Part shown: positions 1 through 5,201 of the stretch, in pieces
How positions within the stretch are numbered: position 1 is the first letter of the stretch
Layout of the letters: each line of letters begins with the position of its first letter
Assembly: GCA_937128785.1 (NCBI GenBank)
Contig: CAKZMS010000276.1
Coordinates: 1 to 5,201 of the forward strand
Reading direction: 5' to 3'
DNA: 5,201 nt
Origin: an uncultured Opitutaceae bacterium
Lineage (GTDB): Bacteria > Verrucomicrobiota > Verrucomicrobiia > Opitutales > Opitutaceae
The notes under the pieces: model-generated
What the model saw: the letters and a program-made list of their open reading frames with translations, nothing else
Told to the model about the DNA's origin: nothing
The model's database searches: none
Made by a program: the position numbers and the translations under genes

Positions 1-462
1 TCCAGCCTTGCGAGCAGCCTCGGTGAGTAGACGAGCCTCTTCAACCGTATGCGTGAGCGGCTTCTCTACGTAGACGTGTTTGCCGTGGGCGATGGCGGTC
101 ATCGCGACGGGAAAGTGCATGTGGTCGGGGGTGGTGATCACCACGGCATCGATCTTATCCGCCATCTCCGCGAACATCTCCCGGTAGTCGCGGAATTTGG
201 GCACATCAGGATACTTCTGGTAGTTCTCCGAGGCACGCTCTTCATCGACATCGCAGAACGCGACGATGTTTTCGTCCACGAGGGCCTCGATCGCGTTGCG
301 TCCGCGACCGCCGACCCCAACGAAAGCGAGATTTACCCGGTCAGTGGCCGCTACCCCGTCCTTCTTGGCTTTGGCGATGGCGGGAAATGCGGAAACAGCG
401 GCCGAGGCAAGGGTGGTTTTCTGGAGAAAACTGCGGCGAGTGAGAGCGGGTTCGTTGGGCAT
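1..462 (-). CDS. Tat-exported Gfo/Idh/MocA family oxidoreductase, N-terminal part (cut by window edge)
   Basis: These are the first 154 residues of an NAD(P)-dependent oxidoreductase; the 3' end lies beyond position 1. Seen: the N-terminus has a twin-arginine pattern, TRRSFLQKT (residues 8-16, Arg9-Arg10), then a mildly hydrophobic Ala-rich stretch (about 18-32), which indicates Tat export of a folded, cofactor-loaded enzyme. A Rossmann strand and glycine loop follow (VNLAFVGVGGRG, 43-54). An acidic residue ends the second strand (FCDVD, Asp71), where the family binds the adenosine ribose. TTPDHMH (110-116) and the family signature EKP (133-135, Lys134 the usual catalytic lysine) complete the N-terminal half. 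Family members are usually around 350-450 residues and carry a C-terminal alpha/beta substrate domain, not visible here. They oxidise or reduce sugars, inositols and related polyols; the substrate cannot be read from this part. The ATG at 462 is chosen because it places the Tat motif correctly and an in-frame TAA lies a short way upstream. No Shine-Dalgarno sequence precedes it. Family assignment is firm; substrate is unknown. Confidence 0.93.
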   Translation of the reverse strand, partial: MPNEPALTRRSFLQKTTLASAAVSAFPAIAKAKKDGVAATDRVNLAFVGVGGRGRNAIEALVDENIVAFCDVDEERASENYQKYPDVPKFRDYREMFAEMADKIDAVVITTPDHMHFPVAMTAIAHGKHVYVEKPLTHTVEEARLLTEAARKAG

Positions 463-674
463 AGGGTAAGGGTTTGGATTCAAACAGACTGAATGGGGAG
501 TAGCTTATAGCCGATCGGAGCAGAGTGGGCTGCGCAATAATTGGCAACGACACTCCTAAATCAGCTAGGTTTTGTCCCATTTCTAACGGGAATCGTAAGG
601 TTGGCTGATGCCGCGCGGAAGGACAACTGCCCAATTTATCATCCTGTTAGACGTTCAAAAGGCCCCCGCCTGCC
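463..674. other. Intergenic region between protease stop and oxidoreductase start
   Basis: This 212-base stretch lies after the protease gene and before the oxidoreductase gene, and is visibly more AT-rich than either. I see no convincing coding frame. A promoter for the oxidoreductase would be expected here. The best -10-like hexamer on the minus strand is TATAAG (504-509), about 41 bases before the start codon, but the nearest TTG-containing -35-like hexamer (TTGCGC, 532-537) is 22 bases away, too far for a standard sigma-70 promoter. At the protease stop codon there is a 5-bp hairpin (670-683), with a run of only four Ts (657-660) reached after a 9-base gap, so it is not a standard intrinsic terminator. 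Its length suggests the oxidoreductase is a separate transcription unit, but the signals are not proven. Confidence 0.5.
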
Positions 675-3600
675 TCATGGCAGCAGATAGAGCTCCACCA
701 GGGCCGTGCCGGTTGACCCATTCAGACCGTCTACAATTACCGAATACGCGCCGGGGCTGAGCGTCACCTCGGTCGCCGCGTCACGGGTGCCGGGATCCAA
801 GGCAAATGCTCCCACGCGGGCAGAGATTTCGGCCAAGCCGGACTCGTTCTTCCAGCCGTCATTCTGGGCGACCTGTTCGCCATTTGATCGCAGGATTCGC
901 AGGCGAGGGTTCTGCAGCACGTCGCTTACTCCGTAGGATTGAAGGGTCGGCCCGATTCCTCGAATCAGGATGCGGCGTTCGGTTGCTCCTTCCAAAACGA
1001 ATCCGAGGATGAGGACATCATCGACTGAACCGACGTGATTGCGCACGGAAATATTGGAGAACTCGGCCGTGCCGGCGGGATTCGGGATCTGATACACCTC
1101 AGCCAACACGACCCCGCTCGAAGACTGATTCGAAACGACGAGGGAATGAGTCCCTCTGGCCTCGTCATAGCGGAGGGCAGCGTCCCGGGATGAGCGATCC
1201 AGCGGGAACGCACCCACCTCGGCAAAGGTTGCGGCCAGGGCTCCCGCATCGGTCCAGTCATCGTTTTGCATCAGCAGATTGGTTTCGTGGCCGCTCTGCC
1301 GGAAGAGTTGCAGGCTCGGATCAATCGCCGCGTGGGTGACCCCAAATGATTTCAGTCCCGGACCGACCGCCCGGGCCAGCAGTGACATCGGGTGTTCGCC
1401 ATTGGTGCTGAATCCCAAAATCAGCGGTTGCCGGGCGGATGCGGTTGCCGCGCGGATGGAGAAATTGCTCAGGCGGGAAAGCTGCTGCGCTTGTTGGGCG
1501 ATGAAATTCAATCCCAGTGAGATATTTCCCGTGGCGCCCCCGTATCCGTCGACGGCGATGTGGTAGGACGTGCCGGCCCGGGCCGAAAATCTCACCAGAC
1601 TGGTCAGGCCGGCGGAGAATCCCGGGGCATCATCGTTGGAGGCGACCTCTTGCAGCGTGACCAGACTCCCGCCGGTGTAGACGGCCAGCACGGTGTCGAA
1701 ATCGGAACCGCGCGTATCGATTTCAACGATACCGTTTTGATCGGCGGTCCAGGTCCACCACATCGATGCCCCTTGATTGAATCCCAGGTGCCACGGTTCA
1801 CCCGGTTCGCGCCCGGCGCCTTCATTGGTCGCCTCGACGCGGCCGCTGGTTGATTCCAAGCGGCCCCGCGAAGAAAACACGTCAAATGAGGGTGACTGAC
1901 TGCCGCTCGAGTTGAGGGAGAGTTGAATGTCACCCGCCGCTGCCGCGTAACCATCGACCGCGATAAAGTAGTCGGTGCCCGCGAAGGCGAAAAACGAGAC
2001 TTCGCTGGTGAGTCCCCGGGTGTCATCGTTACTCGCCAAAGGCATTAACCCGTTCATCCCACTTCCGAAGGTGGTGTAAACCGCCAACAGGGTGTCGAAG
2101 TTGGAGCCCTCGGTAGTGATCGTGACAATGGCGGTCTGCGGCGCGGTCCAGCGCCACCACACGGATTTACCTCCGCGGTTGCCGGCGTGCCACGGCTCAC
2201 CGGTTTCCTTGGTGGCCTCGGTATTGGTCCCTTGGGTGGTGAATGACGGGGCGGATGCGCTCAGCAGCCGGGCGGCCGACAAGTTGTCATTGAAACCGTT
2301 GGCGGGGGGCGTCGGGTCGTTCGGCTCGCTCACGGTTTGATTCAGACTCAACTGAATGTCGCCGGTGGCGCCGTTGTAGCCGTCGACGGCAATCCAATAG
2401 CGTTCCCCGGCGATGGCCGAAAACTGCACCCGACTGGAGAAGCCCGTGCCGCCGTCATCATCGCTGGCGACTGTATTGAGCGAGCTGATACTTACGCCGC
2501 GATAGACTCCCAGGATGGTGTCGATCGAGGAGTCTTCCGTATCAATCGTCACCGTCCCGGATTGGGCGGGGGTCCACTGCCACCAGAGAGAGGCTCCGCC
2601 GGGATTCCCCGCGTGGGCGGGTTCGCCGGGCTGCCGGGTGGCACTTTCGTTGTTGGTCGCGAATGAATAGTTGGTCGAGTTGATCGGCGTGGAGCCTTCC
2701 AGCAGATCGTTGCCCGGCAGATTGCCGCCGGCGTGGTTCAAGTTGATTTGAATGTTGCCGCCCGCGCCGCCGAAACCATCCACCGCGATCGCGTATTCCT
2801 GACCGGCGATGGCAAAGAACTCCAGGGAACTGGCGTAGGCATCGCCCGAGTCGTCGTCGGATCCAATCTCGGCCAGGAGTCCGATGTCGTTGCCAACATA
2901 GACACCAAGCGTGGTGTCGAAGTCGCTGCCGTTGGTGGTGACCGAAACCCGTCCGCCCGAAGGCGCGGCCCACTGCCACCAGCCCGACTTGCGGCCGCGG
3001 TTGCCGGCGTGATTGGGCTCGAGGTTTTCCTTCGTTGCGGATTCGCTGGAGACCGTCGCCACCTCGCCGGATGCCAACGTGTTGCGATCGGCAAAATTGT
3101 CATTGGGCGGTGGGACCGACAAATTGAACTGCGCGGTTTCGCTGGCGTCGGTTTTTCCGGGAGCCCGCGCGGACACGGTGAGCGAAATCTGGTCCCGGTC
3201 GCCAGGCAGCAGGGCCGCGGCGCTGTAGACACCGTCCTGCGCCTGCTCATCCGCGGCTCGCCCGTCGTCGCGAAAATCGAGGTTTGTGCCGAAATCCGTG
3301 GTGGCCGTCACCGTGGCGTTTCGCACCACTGCCAGGTCACTGACTCGCACGGTGAAGATGGCTTCGGTCCCGCCGCGGAGTGGGGGTGGGGTGGCGGTGC
3401 CGATGCTCAGTTCCAAAACCCCGTCGGCGGAAACGGTGAGCGCCCGATCCGCGCTGACTCGACCGCCCGAAACAGTTCGACCCGCCAGTGACGCGAGGGG
3501 GACCGAACCCAGCACGAGTCTGTCCCGGAGCTCCGCCATTGAGATTGAAGGGTAGCGACTCGCTATCAAAGCCGCGACTCCGGCAACGTGCGGCGTCGCC

Positions 3601-4805
3601 ATACTGGTTCCACTGAAGGTGTCGTAAGATCGGTCCGAGCTGCTGGTGGTGGAGTAGATGCTGACTCCGGGGGCCCCGATATCGACGCTCGCGATGCCGT
3701 AGTTGGAAAACCGGGCAAGTTCTCCCCGGCGATCGATGGCCGCCACCGATATCACATTGGGAGATTCGTAGCCGGCCGGGTATTGGGGATAGCGGTCGTT
3801 GTTGCTGCCATCGTTGCCGGCGGCGGCAATGAACAATACCCCGGCTTCGGCGGCGCGATCGATGGCTCGACGCATGGCGTTGGAGGCTCCGCCGCCTCCC
3901 CAACTGTTGCTGAGAATGCGGGCCCCTTTGCTGACCGCAAAATCGACACAGGCAATCGCGTCCGAAGAAGAACCCGAACCACCGGCATCAAGAAACTTGA
4001 GGGCCATGATGGAAACATCCCAAGCGACGCCAACGTGCGGGGATCCGTTGTTGGCGGCGGCGCCGATGGTGCCGGCGCAATGCGTCCCGTGATCATTGTC
4101 GTCCCAGGGATCACCGGAGCCGTTGATGGCGTTGATTCCGTAGACATTGTCGACGTAGCCGTCGTTGTCGTCATCGCGCCCGTTATTTTCCCGGCCGTTG
4201 CCGGATTCGCCGGGATTGATCCACATTTGGGTTGCGAGGTCCTGATGGGTGTAGCGCACCCCAGTGTCGATCACGGCCACAATTACGTCAGACGATCCCG
4301 TGGTGATGTCCCACGCGGCCGCCGCATCAACGTCGACGCCGGCGACGCCATTGAATTGGCCGGTATTGTGCAGGCCCCAGAGCTCCCCGTTGCTCACGCC
4401 TTGATCGTTGGGCAGTAGATCTAGGGAGAGCCGATAGTCGGGTTCGACGAATTCATATTCCCCGGTGTCGCGCAGAGCTTGGATGCGCTCCTTGAGTTCA
4501 CCGGGACTGAGCGGTTCGCGAAATGCCTTGGCTGCCGGGTTGCCGCCGACTGGCCCGGTGGGGATTTCGAACAGCATCAACTCGGGCGTGTGCTTAAAGG
4601 GGCGCGACACTTCCATCCCCCAGGAGCGCGCGAGCGATTGCGCGGTGCTGCTGGCGGAAAGAGCACCCGACTCCGGGTTGCGGGCCGCCAGGATTCGCGT
4701 CGGGTGAACCAGTTTCCCGTCGAGTTCAATCCAATCGGTTTCCGCTGTCGCGGGAAGCAGCGTCAGGCAAAAGATCAACAGTCGGGCAAGCGCGTGAGTT
4801 TTCAT
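675..4805 (-). CDS. Secreted multidomain subtilisin-family (S8) serine protease
   Basis: This 1376-residue predicted extracellular endopeptidase starts with a Sec signal peptide (1-21: Lys2, hydrophobic core, likely cleavage after ATA at 19-21). A propeptide follows (about 22-130), ending in a pattern typical of subtilase propeptides (VEPDYRLSL, 120-128). The catalytic domain (about 131-460) has all the S8 residues: Asp180 in VIDTGV, His239 in DHGTHCAG, oxyanion Asn331 in AAAGNDG, and Ser401 in SGTSMATPHVAG. An inserted acidic loop (RDDDNDGYVDN, 210-220; Asp211, 213, 215, 219) looks like a calcium site. Next come a beta-sandwich-like region (about 461-565) containing DDGRAADEQAQDGVYS, resembling domains annotated as choice-of-anchor X; four tandem beta repeats (566-1100); and a duplicated C-terminal module (1108-1376). 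It is far longer than simple subtilisins (about 270-residue catalytic core). The active site is intact, so it should be an active enzyme matured by propeptide removal. No membrane anchor or known sorting tail is visible at the C-terminus. The ATG at 4805 fits the signal peptide; it lies 27 bases after the lipoprotein stop. Substrate is unknown. Confidence 0.96.
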   Translation of the reverse strand: MKTHALARLLIFCLTLLPATAETDWIELDGKLVHPTRILAARNPESGALSASSTAQSLARSWGMEVSRPFKHTPELMLFEIPTGPVGGNPAAKAFREPLSPGELKERIQALRDTGEYEFVEPDYRLSLDLLPNDQGVSNGELWGLHNTGQFNGVAGVDVDAAAAWDITTGSSDVIVAVIDTGVRYTHQDLATQMWINPGESGNGRENNGRDDDNDGYVDNVYGINAINGSGDPWDDNDHGTHCAGTIGAAANNGSPHVGVAWDVSIMALKFLDAGGSGSSSDAIACVDFAVSKGARILSNSWGGGGASNAMRRAIDRAAEAGVLFIAAAGNDGSNNDRYPQYPAGYESPNVISVAAIDRRGELARFSNYGIASVDIGAPGVSIYSTTSSSDRSYDTFSGTSMATPHVAGVAALIASRYPSISMAELRDRLVLGSVPLASLAGRTVSGGRVSADRALTVSADGVLELSIGTATPPPLRGGTEAIFTVRVSDLAVVRNATVTATTDFGTNLDFRDDGRAADEQAQDGVYSAAALLPGDRDQISLTVSARAPGKTDASETAQFNLSVPPPNDNFADRNTLASGEVATVSSESATKENLEPNHAGNRGRKSGWWQWAAPSGGRVSVTTNGSDFDTTLGVYVGNDIGLLAEIGSDDDSGDAYASSLEFFAIAGQEYAIAVDGFGGAGGNIQINLNHAGGNLPGNDLLEGSTPINSTNYSFATNNESATRQPGEPAHAGNPGGASLWWQWTPAQSGTVTIDTEDSSIDTILGVYRGVSISSLNTVASDDDGGTGFSSRVQFSAIAGERYWIAVDGYNGATGDIQLSLNQTVSEPNDPTPPANGFNDNLSAARLLSASAPSFTTQGTNTEATKETGEPWHAGNRGGKSVWWRWTAPQTAIVTITTEGSNFDTLLAVYTTFGSGMNGLMPLASNDDTRGLTSEVSFFAFAGTDYFIAVDGYAAAAGDIQLSLNSSGSQSPSFDVFSSRGRLESTSGRVEATNEGAGREPGEPWHLGFNQGASMWWTWTADQNGIVEIDTRGSDFDTVLAVYTGGSLVTLQEVASNDDAPGFSAGLTSLVRFSARAGTSYHIAVDGYGGATGNISLGLNFIAQQAQQLSRLSNFSIRAATASARQPLILGFSTNGEHPMSLLARAVGPGLKSFGVTHAAIDPSLQLFRQSGHETNLLMQNDDWTDAGALAATFAEVGAFPLDRSSRDAALRYDEARGTHSLVVSNQSSSGVVLAEVYQIPNPAGTAEFSNISVRNHVGSVDDVLILGFVLEGATERRILIRGIGPTLQSYGVSDVLQNPRLRILRSNGEQVAQNDGWKNESGLAEISARVGAFALDPGTRDAATEVTLSPGAYSVIVDGLNGSTGTALVELYLLP
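678..1484 (-). repeat. Two copies of a C-terminal about 130-residue module in the protease
   Basis: Residues 1108-1241 (nucleotides 1083-1484) and 1246-1376 (678-1070) are two diverged copies of one module. Shared marks in order: an LSNFSIR / FSNISVR opening strand, LILGF, a strand plus turn AVGPGLKSFGV / GIGPTLQSYGV, NP-L or DP-L, QNDDW / QNDGW, VGAF-L, (S/T)RDAA, and a closing strand (V/A)L(A/V)E(V/L)Y. The protein ends three residues after the last shared motif (ELYLLP). I have seen the same style of module at the ends of large secreted proteins of Verrucomicrobiota, but cannot name a curated family with certainty. The pattern looks all-beta. Its role is unknown; surface attachment, secretion or glycan binding are possible. 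Confidence 0.8.
1506..3110 (-). repeat. Four tandem pre-peptidase C-terminal (PPC)-like beta domains in the protease
   Basis: Four copies of a roughly 125-130-residue domain lie at protein residues 566-691, 697-823, 836-966 and 973-1100 (nucleotides 2733-3110, 2337-2717, 1908-2300 and 1506-1889). Each has a short start motif around NDN (kept in copies 1 and 3, partial in 2, lost in 4), an EPxHxG turn, a WWxW core (from W609, W741, W883 and W1016), an FDT-(T/L)-L-(A/G)-VY strand, an acidic DD loop, an F-A-x-A-G turn and an IAVDG(Y/F) strand (Asp676, 808, 951, 1086). WWxW-to-WWxW spacing is 132, 142 and 133 residues. Such domains commonly follow secreted bacterial peptidase domains and are thought to aid targeting, binding or processing. 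Conserved aspartates suggest calcium binding (inference). Copies differ clearly at the DNA level, so the array is not a recent duplication. Confidence 0.88.
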
Positions 4806-4832
4806 GGTGGGGATCGGGATGTGGGAGGACGA
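4806..4832 (-). other. Short lipoprotein-protease junction without Shine-Dalgarno
   Basis: Only 27 bases separate the TAA of the lipoprotein gene (4833-4835) from the protease ATG (4803-4805). There is no room for a separate standard promoter and terminator, so the two genes are probably on one transcript. The mRNA-sense sequence is pyrimidine-rich, ending CCCGATCCCCACC before the ATG, with no GGAG-like ribosome binding site. Confidence 0.6.
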
Positions 4833-5201
4833 TTAGGGGGTCGGCGGTGCTGCGATGGAGACGACTTCGAGTGGGTCGCCCCATTGTCGAATGGACGCTA
4901 CGTCGGTGAGAATTCGGCCGCGGATTAAGGCCGGGCCGGGGGTGGGGGTAGGATCAGACTCAGCGATCTGAAGGTGGAATCGGTCTCCATCCTCGGTGAT
5001 GACGCCCCAGAATCCTCCCTCGAGATTTACAAAAATTATTTTTCCGCGGATTTCGACGAGTGGCTCGGCAGCCGGTTCCCTGTCTCCGGCGATGGACGCC
5101 GTCGAGTGACATCCCACGAACGACAGGGATATTAAGATGCTGATAATTAGGAGGAAAGATTGCACGGGGAGAGGAGATGAATTGCGCCGAAAGTCAGTCA
5201 C
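4833..5201 (-). CDS. Small predicted lipoprotein with EGGFWG/WG beta-barrel-like domain (start possibly outside window)
   Basis: The visible frame encodes 122 residues; the first codon, GTG at 5201, is either the start or an internal valine, since the frame is open at the window edge. Seen: Arg5-Arg6, a hydrophobic core (about 16-29) and a cysteine after SFVG (Cys31), resembling a lipoprotein signal peptide with a loose lipobox. A flexible linker (32-47) leads to one compact domain (48-117): V-E-I-R-G strand, LEGGFWG (60-66), EDGDRF (70-75), a Pro-rich loop (83-90), GRI (95-97), then SIRQWGDPLEV (103-113). Short beta strands separated by Gly/Asp turns suggest a small OB-like barrel (inference). 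The same EGGFWG...DG...WG pattern occurs in small bacterial and archaeal proteins of unknown function, from memory. An internal GTG (codon 13) would remove the positive n-region and is less likely. It probably sits in the membrane, upstream of and co-transcribed with the protease. Function unknown; accessory role to the protease is only a guess. Confidence 0.8.
   Translation of the reverse strand: MTDFRRNSSPLPVQSFLLIISILISLSFVGCHSTASIAGDREPAAEPLVEIRGKIIFVNLEGGFWGVITEDGDRFHLQIAESDPTPTPGPALIRGRILTDVASIRQWGDPLEVVSIAAPPTP

Noticed and set aside
49..492. Plus-strand open frame opposite the oxidoreductase
   Set aside because: The minus strand in this region encodes a clear Tat signal, Rossmann fold and EKP motif, so the plus-strand frame is a shadow.
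504..537. Possible sigma-70 promoter for the oxidoreductase (TTGCGC ... TATAAG on the minus strand)
   Set aside because: The spacer is 22 bases, well beyond the usual 16-18, and the -35 hexamer matches poorly, so this is not supported.
657..683. Possible intrinsic terminator after the protease
   Set aside because: The hairpin is only 5 bp with a 4-base loop that overlaps the stop codon, and the T run is four bases long and separated from the stem by nine bases.
1506..3110. Recent tandem DNA duplication or recombination hotspot in the protease repeats
   Set aside because: Comparison of the IAVDG-coding segments of all four copies shows many synonymous and non-synonymous differences, so the copies are old and there are no long identical DNA tracts.
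2733..3491. Plus-strand open frame (252 residues) opposite the first PPC-like repeat and the preceding beta domain
   Set aside because: It is an antisense shadow with no domain features, low-complexity Arg/Gly/Val composition and no initiation signals; the minus-strand reading is clearly the coding one.
3588..4418. Long plus-strand open frame (276 residues) opposite the protease catalytic domain
   Set aside because: It lies wholly antisense to a protease domain with all catalytic motifs intact. Its translation is Gly/Val/Asp/Arg-rich with no recognisable domain, as expected from a GC-rich reverse-complement frame.
1..5201. A defence, mobile or other new multi-gene system
   Set aside because: No nuclease, helicase, transposase, integrase, toxin-antitoxin pair, CRISPR repeat or attachment-site-like repeat was seen; the genes look like ordinary envelope and metabolic functions.

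Overview
The window holds three protein-coding genes, all on the minus strand; it is read here in transcription order, from high to low coordinates. I see no RNA gene, CRISPR array, insertion sequence or other mobile element. Base composition is GC-rich and even across the genes. A Tat-exported Gfo/Idh/MocA-type oxidoreductase, a large Sec-secreted multidomain subtilase with a duplicated C-terminal module I associate with Verrucomicrobiota, and start codons without Shine-Dalgarno sequences together suggest a chromosomal segment of a Verrucomicrobiota-like bacterium (or a relative in the PVC group). This is inference from protein style, not a phylogenetic result.

Region 4833-5201: a small predicted lipoprotein with one compact beta-rich domain (EGGFWG ... 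DGDRF ... QWG signature). It reaches the window edge, so its true start may lie outside. Region 675-4805: a 1376-residue secreted subtilisin-family (S8) serine protease. It has a signal peptide, propeptide, complete catalytic domain (Asp180, His239, Asn331, Ser401), one beta-sandwich-like domain, four tandem beta domains of the bacterial pre-peptidase C-terminal type, and two copies of a roughly 130-residue C-terminal module. Only 27 bases separate it from the lipoprotein gene, so the two are probably co-transcribed.

Region 463-674: a 212-base intergenic stretch with no convincing promoter or terminator. Region 1-462: the first 154 codons of a Tat-exported, NAD(P)-binding Gfo/Idh/MocA-type oxidoreductase, cut by the left edge of the window.

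All three products are predicted to leave the cytoplasm. The lipoprotein and protease may work at the same place in the envelope, but no direct evidence ties them together beyond adjacency. The oxidoreductase is probably an independent unit, perhaps for sugar or polyol metabolism. I found no strong evidence for a novel defence or mobile system; the most interesting items are the protease's C-terminal architecture and the lipoprotein-protease pairing.
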